From: Sophora flavescens
Lineage: Eukaryota; Streptophyta; Magnoliopsida; Fabales; Fabaceae
Direction of reading: 5' to 3'
Assembly (NCBI GenBank): GCA_030762895.1
Contig: CM061062.1
Coordinates: 137,437,104 to 137,501,103 of the forward strand
Length of the DNA: 64,000 nucleotides
Shown: piece after piece, positions 9,698 to 21,885 of the stretch
How positions within the stretch are numbered: the first letter of the stretch is position 1
Layout of the letters: each line of letters begins with the position of its first letter
Position numbers and translations under genes: made by a program
Notes under the pieces: model-generated
Database searches by the model: none
The model's input: the letters and a program-made list of their open reading frames with translations, nothing else
What the model was told of the DNA's origin: nothing

Positions 9698-10931
9698 GGG
9701 TAACCAGTGTCCTGAAAGTTTTTGGTCTATGTATACTGGGGACTTTGTTTAACGGATATTGTCTGAGAAATTTTTGATTGATGTGTTGTAAGGAAAATGT
9801 ATAGATTCTAAACAGTAAGGCAGGGACGTGAGAAACATTGTCTCTTCCAAGTAAAATTCTAGGAATTATCAATTACCCCCAACCAACAGTGGTTCGATAT
9901 GGCTTTTGTTCAGTGAGTTTGTATCTAACCAACTAAAGGTATATCTACTCTTAATCTTATGAAAGTGCATTGAGATTTCACTTCACTAAATGATCTAAAG
10001 ATCGATGATTTTTTACATGCTCACTTTACACACAAATTTACTTTATGAGTCTTTTTCCTTCTGCTCAAGGTTATTTAGGGGGGTTTAATTATTATTTTGA
10101 ATTTCAATAGTTTTATGAAATTTATATCTTCATTAAATTTGATGTTGTAACAAACTTCAAGTGATGTATTAAAATAGTACTTCTGGGTTTACATTTAGAT
10201 ATATCTTGGCCTGACTTAGATTTTGGAATTAAGGATTTTTGTTTAATTTTGGAGTTAAAGTAGACAACCGTGTGTCATTTTTAGTCAGTTTTCTAATGCA
10301 TCGCACATGACCATGTCAAGAAAGACGTGATTGTGCCTTATACTATATTTTGGTTACCTTCTCATCCAGTTGCTACTAATGAGTCAATAGTCGTCGATTT
10401 CATTTTACAACATAATCTACGACATATGACCTTAATCTTAGGCAGCGTTTGTTACAAGTTTTAAAAAAAACATTCTCAGGAATATTGGCATGGGAATAAA
10501 AGTTTCCCATGTTTGGTACAAGTTTAAAAAATTTATTCAGTCATAAAAGATTTCCGGGAATAAAATTAGTGAATAATAATTAGAAACTTGGGAAAACTTT
10601 ATTCTCATATGTGAATACTAGGTTATGGAATTGAAAGTTGAAACACATTATCATATTAATGAGCTTGGGCATGTACTCGCGAGTATTTTATAAATATGAA
10701 TACTAGGTTATGGAATTGAAAGTTGAAACACATTATCATATTAATAATTATATATTCTCAATTTACTATAGTAGTCGTCAGTCATTCTCTATCTTTTCTG
10801 TCTTACTAACTCTAATTCTTCATACAAACTTCAATGCGGTCATCGTTTGAGGTGTCTCATGTTATTCTTGAGTTACAACCCCTTGAAGGAGGCATCATGG
10901 TTGAATGACAATAACAATGGAGTCAATTGAT
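9698..10931. other. Intergenic, no gene seen
   Basis: AT-rich spacer between the Myb-like gene and the convergent PPR pseudogene. It contains a transposon-end-like 'TTAGGCAGCGTTTGTTACAAG' type block near 10440, followed by diverged copies of 'ATGTTTGGTACAAG', and a 49-bp direct repeat. No coding frame is supported. Confidence 0.5.
10612..10746. repeat. 49-bp direct repeat
   Basis: Bases 10612-10660 and 10698-10746 are identical (starting GAATACTAGGTTATGG and ending TCATATTAAT), separated by 37 bases. The perfect identity suggests a recent local duplication. Confidence 0.85.
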
Positions 10932-13373
10932 TCACCAGTAATCCCCACAACCTTCCATTGTTAAAATGATGGAACCTGTGCATATCACGCATTATAATTT
11001 CCCTCCCTGTCACAAGTGAGGTATACTTAGTGGCTTCATGGCAATCCTCACAAACTCTGAAATTCTTCCTAAGGTGTATTGTTGTACCAGGGCTTGTATT
11101 CAAAAGTCCAAATGCAATAGCAAGCCTCTCACTGTGGCTACTAAGCAATTGTTCCTTCACATCTTCTTCAACATCATGAATTGAATTGATGTTAGGCACA
11201 TAACCAGCAGCCTTAATCTCATCTCCAAGAGTCTCAAGAAAAGCATAGATTCTTTTGATTGAGGATGATTAACACCTCCTGAGTAGAATGTGTGAATTTC
11301 ATTTTTCAACTCAACCAAACTGCAGCCTGGCATTTTCTGGAGTCCCGTCTTCTCCATGGCCGTCCTCACCTTCGCCACTTTGTCCCACATTGAAGCCGAG
11401 GCATAGATGTTGGCAAGTAACACATGATACCCTCCCTCATCTGGGTGTAACTCAAATAGTTAGTCTGCAGCCTTCTCTCCCAATACTACATTTTTATGAA
11501 TTTTGCAAGCACCTAGCATTGCGCCGAAAACAGTAATCCCTGGTTTCATAGGCATCTCTTGGATGAAATTCCAAGCATCATCTAGCCGGCCAGCACGACC
11601 AAAGAGATCAACCATGGCACCATAGTGATTCATTGTAGGCTCCAAGCCATGATCTTCCTTCATGCTTTCAAAGTAGTAGAGGCCTTCTTCCACAAGACCT
11701 GAATGACTACAAGCTAAGATAACAGACAGAAATGCTATATCATTTGGCTTAACATCTCCCTCCTGCATTTCATTGAAGAGATCTAGAGCTTCTTTTCCAA
11801 GACCATGTGTCCCATACGCATCTATCATTGCTTTCCATGTTAGCACATGTCGCTCTTGCATCATGTCGAAAAGCTTTCTCGCAGTTTGTATAGCTCCGCA
11901 TTTTGCATACATGTCAACAAGAGCAGTAGCAACAAAGACATTCTTGTCCATTAAAGTTCTTATAGCAGGTCCATGAATCCACTTAGCCTGGCGGGTAACT
12001 AATAATTCTGCAAGAGCAGCAATTACACTCACTAATGGAAAAAGGAATCGGGTTTAATGTCTTGGGATTGCATCATACAGAATAGATCTAAAGCCTCCTT
12101 TACACACCCATTTTGTGCATGACCTAATATCATCGCATTCCATGTGACATTTGTTTTCTCTTTCAAATTATCAAATATTGAGGCTGCGATATCAACTTTC
12201 TTACACTTCGAATACATGGATATTAAAGAGTTCATAACTGACACATCAAAATCAAGTTTCAGTAGATCCAATAATTTATGAACATATCTCTTTCGTTCAA
12301 GATCACCTAAATTTGCACAAGCATGTAAAGCTCCCATCATAGTAACATTTGTAGGTTCCACCTTTTCATCCAACATCTGTAAAAAAAGTTGCATATGCTT
12401 CTTCAGATTCGCCATTTTGAGAAAAACCATCAATCATCTTATTCCACAAAACAACAGTCTTTCTTCCCCTTAAAAACCAACCTTGCAGTCCTAACAGATC
12501 CACATTTAAAGTACATATCCAGAAGCGCCATCGCAACATTAACAAGAGAATCAAATCCCGATCTGAAAGCATAACCATGAATAGACTTTCCAAGTCTCAA
12601 AGCCTTGATATCTGCCACGGCGGGCAAAACACTAACCAACGTGATCGAATTAGGCTTCTCGCCAGCTTCCTGCATCTCCAAAAATAACTGCAAAGCTCTC
12701 TTAGTGAAGCCATTCTGCACGTACCCTGAAACCAACGTGTTCCAAGTAACCAAATCCTTGTGCGGCATTCTCTCGAACATCTTATACGCGTCATTAATCT
12801 GCCTACATTTTACACAATCATTCACAATACCAGTCTTGGCAAACAAATCTGACTCATACCCATTAGTTATAAGCTGCCCATGAATCTCTCTACCTCTTTT
12901 AAGGTCCAAATTCACTCCACACAATTGAAGGCAACAAGTGAAATCATACGCAATGGGTCTAACCTCATCACATAACATCCTATGGTAAAAGGACAAGGAA
13001 TCATTTAAAGTTGAGTTTCTTGCATACCCTTTGAGCATAGTATGGTAAAGCACATCGAGTTTTTGCTCAACAGAGTCAAACACACGTTCGCTTGATCATC
13101 TTTGCCATATAAGCAGAACAAACTGATAAGCTTGGTTTGAAATAAGTGCTCATTGTAGAAGTCGTTTTTGATGATGAGGGGCATGATTTGATAGAGTTCT
13201 TTGATGGAAGTGCATAGTTCTAAGAGGATAGCTGAAGGGTGCCTATAGATATGGGTGGGGATGAAGATTCTTTGGTAGAGAGGGATTGGTGTGGGACAAA
13301 ACTGGGTTTTCGTTTTGGTGTTTGTGTTGTTGGGTGAAGGTGAAGGGGTTAGAGCTAAGAGTTGCGAGGTCAT
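10932..13373 (-). pseudogene. DYW-class PPR protein pseudogene, CRR22-like
   Basis: Conceptual translation across frames gives a PLS-type pentatricopeptide protein ending in E and DYW domains. Members bind organellar RNA and direct C-to-U editing. Block order and wording resemble Arabidopsis CRR22 (AT1G11290, a chloroplast editing factor): 'HPSAILLELCTSIKELYQI' near the N-terminus, PPR blocks such as 'DLVTWNTLVSGYVQNG' and 'TALVDMYAKCGAI', then 'SHSERLAIAFGLLNT' and 'RVCEDCHEATKYTS'. That identity is from memory. I count about seven lesions: frameshifts near 13040, 12470, 12400, 11230 and 10950 and stops near 12032 and 11460. The final C-G-D-Y-W-stop is still present at 10932-10949, one frame away from the rest of the domain. 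A functional copy presumably lies elsewhere in the genome. Confidence 0.85.
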
Positions 13374-15090
13374 TCTTCTTTGAGCTATCTCACCTCGGAT
13401 TCAAGCCAAAAGTACCAGGTTCCTCAGATTCATACTTAGGCTCTGTTTGGATACTTTGAAATGAGCGGAATGAAATGGAACGGAGTGGAGTATAATGGAA
13501 TAGATTTTTCATTCCATTGTTTGGGTATTTTATGATGGAACAGAATAAAGTTTTCATTCCATCGTTTGGAAAGTGAACGGAATGGAATGAGTTATAATTT
13601 TTTTATTCCTTTTTTACCTTTATTTTAAAAAAACATTGTTATTTAGAATTAGAGCATATTACCAATGATTAACTCATCCAAATCATTCACCAAAATGTAT
13701 ATAAAAGTGAGTATCATTTCACTATTGTATTCTGTCAGTTTAAATAACATAGCTTTCAACTTTGTATAAAATAATATGTAACCATCGCTAGTATTAGTGC
13801 TTAAACAATGGGGAGTGAGTTAGTACTAGCTGCTGTCGGTGATGATGCCAGTAGAGATCAGCAGCGATTATGCGTTGAAATGGGCCATGTAATCACAAGC
13901 AAATTGCAACAGCTTCAAAAAAAATGCCAAGGGTCAAGCATGGCAATAACGTCCACAGCATATTCTTAACAGCTCCAAAATTGTAACACCCCGATTTTCG
14001 CTACTTCGTGATATCAGTAATAAATATATAAAAATATATTTTTATCCGAGACTTAGGAAATGATTTTGGATAAACCAATGTCATTTACTTGTTATACTTA
14101 TTTTCATAAGTTACGGGGAAGTTTGTGGGTTGAAAATTCAGACGGAAACCGGTCTGCTGTTTTGTGTTTTCACTGACAGTAAAAGTTTACTGCTCAGAAA
14201 ACCTAATTTTAATTCGTGAATGAAAGACTTGAGATTTTTATTTTATTTCCTACAAGAGTGAATTTTTAGAATTTTTTCAGAAAAAATAAAATAATTTACA
14301 TTTTACGGGCGGAATACGTAATCGGGTAGACGACGGAGGGGATTTTGGAGTTTCTAAGAGCCGATAAAGAGTTTATCTTAGGATTTTGAGATGATTCATG
14401 GGGATGAATCATATTTTTAAGTCTAGAAGGTTTTTCAGGGTTAAAGTGAAAATTTATGAATTTTACGCTTAAGTCCCTGAACTTTCTGTTAATTACCCTT
14501 TTGTCCCTGAGTTAGTTTCTAAGTTTTTTCAAGTGAATTGGGATAGAATCCTTGTTCCAAATCCATAGAGGACCGTGGCTTTGAGGCCCAAATTCCTTAC
14601 CCATGACTTAAGTTTCATAAAGCCCATTTGAAGCCATATAAGTTTCCTATCTTAAGCTTAATGCTTAAATCTTCAAGTGGGCCCCACAAAAATGAAACCA
14701 AGCCCAAATTTGCTAAGCCCATGCGCAAGCCCATGAGGGATTGATGGCTGCCCTCATTTGTTGTTGGATGAGTCAAGAAAATTCTAGAATGCTCAACAAT
14801 CTTCCACATTATTCTACATTCTTCCACATTATTCTACTATTTTCTCAAATCTTCTTCAACAAGCTAGGTTTTCCTGAGATATTTATGACAAAAATCAGCC
14901 AAAGTTAGTCAAGATAAGACCACATTAAATGTGGCAAGTGGTCATCATGACAATTTATTAGCAATTTGCAAAATAGTCCTTATACTTTTGGAATCTTTGC
15001 AAAATGGTCCCTATGAGTTATTTGCACTTTAATCCTTTGAAAAGCGACCTCCTTTCTACTTGGTCCTCAAAAGTGGCGCAGACCACATGT

Positions 15091-15100
15091 CTATAAATAC
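15091..15100 (+). promoter_or_regulatory. TATA box inside long-LTR-like unit copy 1
   Basis: CTATAAATAC lies 1.1 kb from the unit start and is followed by a C/T-rich leader. The equivalent boxes are TATAAAAG at 28588 (plus) and at 33435-33442 (minus) in the other two copies. Conservation across three copies supports promoter function. Confidence 0.55.
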
Positions 15101-17034
15101 CCTTCCTCACCTTTCACTTAGTTTCTAATGCCTTTTTGTTCAAAACCGTAAGTTCATAAGTTCTTTAGTGATAAGTTTGTGAAGCAAGTTTCTTGGATTT
15201 CCTTTGTCATTGATCTTCAAGAGGTAAATCCTAATCTTCATTCTTAATCATGCCTATGTTCTTCAAAAAGTTTCTTGATTCAAAGTTTATTTCATAGTTG
15301 TTCATCACTTTTAAGTTTCTAGATCTAGAACTTTGAAAATTCATAACTAATTCTAGAAAAATCCTTTTGACATGAAACCAATTGATATGATCTTATAATC
15401 GTCTCTATTTTCATCATCTAGAAGCATAAGATCATGAGAAATTTCTTTCCCTAATTTCTGGACTTGGCCGAACCTAGGGTTAATATCATGTTCATAGGTT
15501 TTGTTTCATTTTCATGTCTTGATTCATGATTCAATCTGTATCTTGATAGTTCTTGTATTTAAGTATATATAAGATCAAAAATCAAACTCTAACCTATTGA
15601 TTTCATCAAGGCCGAAACCCTAGTTCTTGGAACTAGATGAGTTTTGTTCAAAGTTTTCATTAATGATCTTAGTAATCAAGCTATTAGTATGTAAGCTTAA
15701 TAAATCCAAGTTGGTTTATTAAATTAAGAACCCTAGACCTATGAACATGTTGAGGCCGAATCTTGGTATAGAAGAGTTAGGAAGTTTTGAGTTTGAAACT
15801 TAGTTGTTTAGTCACTAATCTATGATTTAGGTTAATTAAGGACCATTAATCTATGACTTAATCATGATTAGAAATTTTAAGGATTTTGAACCCTAAAAGT
15901 CAGCCCTTGGCCGAAACCTAACCCTCATGAGCTAAGTATGCTGTTGTTTGATTTGATTTATTTTGGTTGCAATTCGTTTGAAGGAATCAATCGGGTTGGT
16001 TTGACCTAAAGCCGACAGAGGAAACCGGATTAAATCGGGAGGTTGTTTGAAAACGTTAGTTGAGTCTTCAAGAGGTAAGGGGAGCTTACCTGAGGGATTT
16101 TCTCAATAATTATTTGCTTTTAGTGTGGCTTATATGATTTATATGTGGTTTGTGATTAATTGTTTATGTTGTTTACGATGTGTTGTTTATCTGTGTATCG
16201 GTGGTTGATCTGCTTTTCATTATCTGCAGTAGTATATTATGTTGTTATGATGCATGATCTGCCTGGGGATATAATTATGATGATGTTGTTGAATGTTGTT
16301 TGTGAGTGTTGTTTGAGAGGCCTGACAGTGGTCAGTGCACAACCGATTAAGCAGATAAAAGATTTAATAAGCTGTGAAAGTTATATTCAACGTTTTATGG
16401 GGAATGTTGGAATATAATAGTAGAGGAAAATATGATTTTGGAAAAATAATGAGTTTTGAGAAATATTATTATTTTAATGATTTATTAGTGTAAAAGAAAT
16501 TTATGAGTCACGGTGAGAGCATAACCGTGAAATTTTTTTAGTACTACTAATTTTTATACAAGAAATTCCAAAGTATTATAAAAAAATGATTTTGTGAAAT
16601 TAATATTCGAAAAGACCTTATTTATTATATAAGAAAATTATTTTAGAAGAAATGTCAAAGTTTGACTTAAAGACGTTTTTCTTTGAAAATGCTAAACGAC
16701 GGCAAGTTTCGAAATTATTTACGGTGAGAGTTTAAAAACAGCAGTACTTATGTTGAAAAGAGATTTAATTTGAATTGATTTATTAGAGTTGAAGTTTCAA
16801 TAAAAAGAAGTTGTTGATGATTTTACGTTATTTTGGAAAAAAATGTGTTTCCAAAGGAAAAGTGGATTTTCTATGAATTTACGTTTTATAAACGAATTTC
16901 AAGTAGAAAGAATTTTCTGTAAATGAGTTTTACTTAATGACGTAAAGGATGATATAGAACTTAGTAATCGAGATGTCGGGGTACTAGTGTTCTTATGACG
17001 TTATCCTATTTTGGATTTGTTTTTCACAGACAGA

Positions 17035-17190
17035 AAAGATGTAAAACGATGTAAAAAGATGTAAAAAGATGTAAAAGATGTAAAAGATGTAAAAAGATGT
17101 AAAACGATGTAAAAGATGTAAAAAGATGTAAAACGATGTAAAAAGATGTAGAACGATGTAGAATGATGTAAAAGATGTAAAACGATGTAC
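17035..17190 (+). repeat. 10-11 bp minisatellite (AAAAGATGTA)
   Basis: About fourteen tandem copies of A3-5-N-GATGT with period 10 or 11 lie in copy 1 of the long-LTR-like unit. Two related 30-base blocks flank the array: 'AATCGAGATGTCGGGGTA' near 16966 and 'AACCGAGACGTCGGGGTA' near 17209. A-tracts repeat at the helical period. Confidence 0.9.
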
Positions 17191-18374
17191 GAAGATATGG
17201 AACTTAATAACCGAGACGTCGGGGTATTAAGGTTCATTGTGTTGTAAACTGGGTATCCATTTAAAGAAGTTAAAACGTTTTAAGTTGTTTTCTACTACCA
17301 CGAACCTAAGACTAATTGCAAGGTCTAGGGGCTTCGTGATTGAGCACTCGGACTTTGAGGTCCTGTGTTGTTAATAAAAGATGTAAAGATGTTTCAAAAG
17401 ATGTTAAGTCGTAAGCTTTTGAGAACTTTGACAAACAAAGATATAGCACAAAGAAAAGTGTTGAGAATAAAATGTTTTCTTGCATGCATTTGGCAGACGT
17501 GCCATAATCAAAAGAGGGATTACCTTGCGGCGTCAGGGTAGATCATACAAAGATGTTCTCATTGTGCCCAGGGTTTGGACAATGAGGCCCCATCTCATAT
17601 TGTTATCACTGTGCCACGATGTTGGACAGTGTACGATGGGCGTGCCTGTGGCTGTATGCCTGTGGCAATTGAGTCTGATCAACTCATCACGAGGTTCACG
17701 AGGTTGGAGATATCTCATGAGATTAGGTATGAATGTTTAGAAGATGTATTGAAGTGTTCATGCATAGTTTTCCAACGTTGATGTTTGGGGTGTGAAACCC
17801 ATTGATAAACGATGTGATATAATATGAATGAGTACGTTGTTATAGACATGTATATGTGTATGTACATTCTTTTGTGTTGTTCATTTAGTTATGGTGATAA
17901 ATCCATATATTGGCGTCTCACCCTTACAACCATATCAGAGTTGTACAAGGGGTATGATCTCTACAAGAAGAAGAAGACTGTCTAGTTCGAGGCATGTTGT
18001 TGCTGCTTTTGTCGGTTGTAGTGTCCGTTAGTTATGACCAGCTTAGGTAATGTTATGTTTTGAGAAATAAGTTGATTATGATTTATGTGAGAAAACATAC
18101 GAGGCAGTATAGTTGGAGGACTTATATACATTATGTATTTAAGTGTGATTTGATTATGTTGTTGTGGTTATGAGGTTAAAAGAAAAAAAAAATTATCACC
18201 ATATTTTGAAGAGATAAACGTTGAGAAAACATGATTTTCCGAAAGCAACCAGCAAATTAAGTTTTATTTCCGCAAACGGGTAACCATGTGATGACCCGAG
18301 ATTAGGGTGTCGTAAAAATCATATTCATAATCATGTTTCAAAAAGCAAAGGTTCGAGTAAATTGCAACAGGAAG

Positions 18375-18660
18375 AAGATATTTACACATACTTAACCAAA
18401 AACTTTATTTATAAAAAAAAACACATTCACCAGATAATGAACTGAATTCATACTTAACCAAAAAATGTATTTCTCAAAAAAACCTATTCACAGATAATGA
18501 ACTGAATTCACTAGATATTTATACCTGATTCACCAGATATTTGCACATACTTAACCAAAAAAATTATTTCTCAAAAAAACTCATTCACCAGATAATGAAC
18601 TGAATTCACCAGATATTTGTACCCGATTCACCAGATATTTACACATACTTAACCAAAAAA
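18375..18660. repeat. Tandem repeats with TTCACCAGATA blocks
   Basis: Three diverged blocks of roughly 80-115 bases share 'CATACTTAACCAAAAAA', 'AGATAATGAACTGAATTCA' and one or two copies of 'TTCACCAGATATTT'. They lie in the right arm of the Harbinger-like element. No coding frame. Confidence 0.75.
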
Positions 18661-19030
18661 AATTATCTATAAAAAAATTTAAATTTAAAAAAAAAAAAAA
18701 GACCCGCTACAGTGCCACACAGTGCAGCTATAGTGCCGCACAGTGCGGCACATACGATGTCGTCGTATCTGGTGTCAGAAAACTGTGTCAATTTAGCTTT
18801 TCTGTTTTAATTTTCATTGAACGTGTGTGTATATATGTGAAATAAAATAAGGGTAAATGAGTAATTAATTAATTAAGAGATAGGATTCCATCCCATACCC
18901 TCCAAATTGGGGGGAAGAAAAATAAGAGGAGAGGATGGAATGAGATGGAATGCATACCACCAGACTCCATCTCCATACAACTCCATTCCATTCCATTCCG
19001 CCTTGTTCCATCGATCCAAACATACCCTTA

Positions 19031-20465
19031 GTATCAAACAGTGTATTATTTATAGGGTTGCTTCTACCATGAGGGAGCTACTAAATCCCTCATAGGTGAG
19101 GGAGCTACTAAATCCCTCATAGGTGAGGGACCTTCAATAACCATTGGATATATGATTTTTAAAAATCAATGACTGAGATCGTCTTGGGCTACCTGTAGAA
19201 CCAGTCACCAATAATATTGATGAATTTGCCCCATAGGTTGTCAAAATTAAATTTTTAGTAACCAAAAAAAAATTCAAAATACCCTTTTTCAGTTCAACAC
19301 GAAGGATGTCGTCGACCACGACCATGAGGAATGACCCTATTCTCACCAGGAACTTCACTCGTTACACATATGGTTGTCTAAAATCGCAGGAAGGTTTTCG
19401 ATGACTACCCTTACCAGATGTGTTTGTTAAGTTTCAGTTGTTGATTGTGGGATGTTGCCTTTGACGAAGACGGAAGGGTATGGGTGTCGACTGGTGGATC
19501 CTGAGGAGACGGTTTGCTTCGATTTACTCGGGTGGAGTGATTGTCATTTACTCAGGTGGATCCTGAGGAGACAGTATGCATAGCAGTATGGAGGTGATTT
19601 TCATTGGCTTCTTATTTATATATTAAAATATCAAAAGAGCGTGGAGTTATTGATTATCATTCTCTTTTTCCACAAAATCAAACAAGGCTTCATCCTACAC
19701 TTAAGCCCACCTGGCAGCACTAAAATGTATCAATTTCCCTGTATTATCCCCACCCAGCTCCTTTAGTTTACCGAAACCCATCTATAGGGGTTTTCAAATT
19801 CCAGCTGCATCGTGAGAAGGAGTATAATGCTAAGGACTGTAATGCAAAAAACGTATTTTATAAAGGCGCCCCATAAAAATTTAAATTAAAGCTAAGTACC
19901 CCGTGCAACCAAAAAGTGCCGGTAATTTAAGGTCCCTCATAAGTGAGGGACTTCTTCTCTCCCTCATATTAGACGTGGCCGGTAGAAATATCAACTATTG
20001 AAGTAAAATAGAATGGAATAGAATAAACTGAGAGGAAATTTAGTGGAATAAAATGAAATAAAACAAAATTGTTATATAGTTGTATCTTTTTATAGGCAAA
20101 TCTTAGTGTTAATATTAGTATTTTGTTAGTGGGTAGAGTTTTTTTTATCATAATAGTGGGTAGAGTTTGAAGCTCTATACATAGTGCATTTAAGAAAAAA
20201 AACATTTTCTAAAGTAAAAACGTTTTTTTAAAGCAAGCAATAAGGACATATCCGGATTATTAAACAATATAAAATCTTTATGCACTTGATCAATGATAAT
20301 ACATGTTTACTTTAAAGACAAACTCCGTTTAAAAAAAATTATCCATGTATTTAATGTGAGTTATTTATGTTTAAAACAACTTATAACCACCAACCTGGTG
20401 ACACGGTTGATAGATAACCGAGTCCCTTAAGCATATAGTTAGGGGTTCGATTCCTGACTCATGTG
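19031..20465. other. Non-coding interval with small inverted and direct repeats
   Basis: It opens with two direct copies of a ~30-base unit (GAGGGAGCTACTAAATCC...). 'GTGAGGGACCTT' near 19123 reappears inverted as 'AAGGTCCCTCAT' near 19930, so 19120-19975 may be a small foldback element. The end (20385-20460) contains 'GGGGTTCGATTCC', a Pol III B-box-like sequence, and may be a tRNA-derived SINE remnant. No gene is supported. Confidence 0.45.
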
Positions 20466-21885
20466 TGTTGAGACCTCATAAGTCTAAGACACATTCCATG
20501 TGTAGATTCTCTAAGTTTTGATGATTCCAAATAGATTGAGTATGACAATATTGAACCATATGAAAGTACTGACATGTCTGATAAGTGTGCAGGAAAATAA
20601 ACTTAAGGTCACTCTTCTATTTTATGACCCATCTACATTTTGGTAGAGCACAAATTTTTAGACTCGTCTAAAAACCATTCGTCTAATAATTCAGTCCACA
20701 CAGTCAAAGACCAAGTCAACGTTCCGTCAAGATTCGAATATATTTGATGACGTGGCAAGAAGCATATGTCTGGAGAAGACTCAGTAGATCACCCGTCTAA
20801 TTTTTGGACTGTACAAGCACCCATCTAGTTTTGGACTGCACAAGCACCCGTCTAATTTTTGGATTGCTTTACACCCGTCTAAATTTCCAACACTGCAACA
20901 ATGTCAGTTTGTCAGAAATGAAGTCCAAGTCACCTTATTCAAATTAGATGCCTTCCTTAAGGATCTCGAAGACCTCTGGACAATAGCACAAAGGATAAAG
21001 AATAAAGAATGTTGTTTCAAGGTTTTAAGGAATAAACACGCAATCTCCGTACCACAGCAGTAACTTTTTAGCTATTTTAGTACAAAGTAAAAGTGCTTTC
21101 TGGAAAGTGAACTGACTGTTGCACTGAAAGATGAAAGCTCTCTGCTGCAAGTACAAGAAGCTTGCTACTGCAACTCTGATGCAACAGCTGCTCAAAACAA
21201 AGTGTACTCTTGGACAACCTTATCAAAGCTCAAACGTTCCCAAGCATTTAATGTTTACACAGAACGACTCTTTGGCATTAATGGTATCCCAGAAGCTCAA
21301 ATCAGAAGAACACACTTTCTGAAGCTGTGCCTAATGGATTTATTTGATTGAAGTCTTTATATAGACCAAACGATGAAGATGAAGACAAGAAGTTGAATAT
21401 CATTAAGAACACTGCGCAATAAGCATTTACTCACTTCATTAACTTCTTAATTCTTTCATTGAATATTCATTCAATCATTTGAATTTAATTCACAGTCTTT
21501 CATACTTCATATTTATTCCACTCTCTGAGTGTGATCTGAAACATTTGCAAGTTGTATTAAATACACAAAACCTTTACTCTTTTCCGAGTTGAGCCTGAAG
21601 AGGCTAGGTGAGCAAATAATACTTGTTTGAGTGTTGAGCTTGGAGAGGCTAGGTGTGCAAAGAATACTTGTACTGTAATCTGATCAGTTATAGTGGAAAC
21701 TTGGTGCTATCAAGAAATTGGACGTAGCCCTATGGATTTTCGGGTGAACCAGTATAAAACTCTTGAGTGATAATCCTCTTCCCTTATCTCCTTAATTTGC
21801 TTAAGTATTGTTTTGTTTAAGCTTTTAACTTGAGGAGTTAATATTGTGAATATCAAACTCTGTTTTTACCCTTTTATGTGTGCAC
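20466..21885 (+). repeat. Older SIRE-like LTR, 3' part missing
   Basis: It starts TGTTGAGACC and has 'AAGTTTTGATGATTCC' at the position where the next LTR has 'GAGTTTTGATGTTAAC'. It also shares 'GACGTAGC' and 'GTGAACCAGTATAAAACTC' with the U5-side of the LTR at 21886. It carries six copies of C(A/G)TCTA-type motifs (CCCGTCTAATTTTTGG and relatives). It stops at 21885, where the next SIRE LTR begins with no primer site, so the younger element probably inserted into it. Confidence 0.65.

Larger units (their letters stand above)
13982..18314 (+). mobile_element. TGTAACACC-type long-LTR-like unit, copy 1 (4.3 kb)
   Basis: It begins TGTAACACCCCGATTTTC and ends about ...GGTGTCGTA. AAAAT flanks it on both sides (13977-13981 and 18315-18319), a 5-bp target duplication as for LTR elements. 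A TATA box (CTATAAATAC, 15091) and a splice-donor-like 'AAGAGGTAAGGGGAGC' near 16070 are both conserved in the copies at 27360 and 29913. I see no protein-coding domain. It reads best as a solo long LTR or an LTR-derived unit; long LTRs occur in Tat/Ogre-type gypsy elements, but that lineage is a guess. Confidence 0.65.
13439..19027. mobile_element. Harbinger/PIF-like non-autonomous transposon, split by a nested insertion
   Basis: The left end reads GGCTCTGTTTGGATAC and the reverse-complemented right end reads GGGTATGTTTGGATCG. The next ~25 bases of both ends share 'GCGGAATG..ATGG'. Both ends are flanked by TTA (13436-13438 and 19028-19030), the three-base target duplication of PIF/Harbinger elements. 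Without the inner element (13982-18314) it is about 1.26 kb and shows no transposase. A tandem-repeat region (18375-18660) and a small 'GTGCCGCAC' inverted repeat near 18730 lie in the right arm. Confidence 0.65.

Noticed and set aside
17001..17237. Minus-strand open frame rich in Phe, Leu, His and Ser
   Set aside because: It is the translation of the 10-11 bp minisatellite and its flanks and has no independent support.
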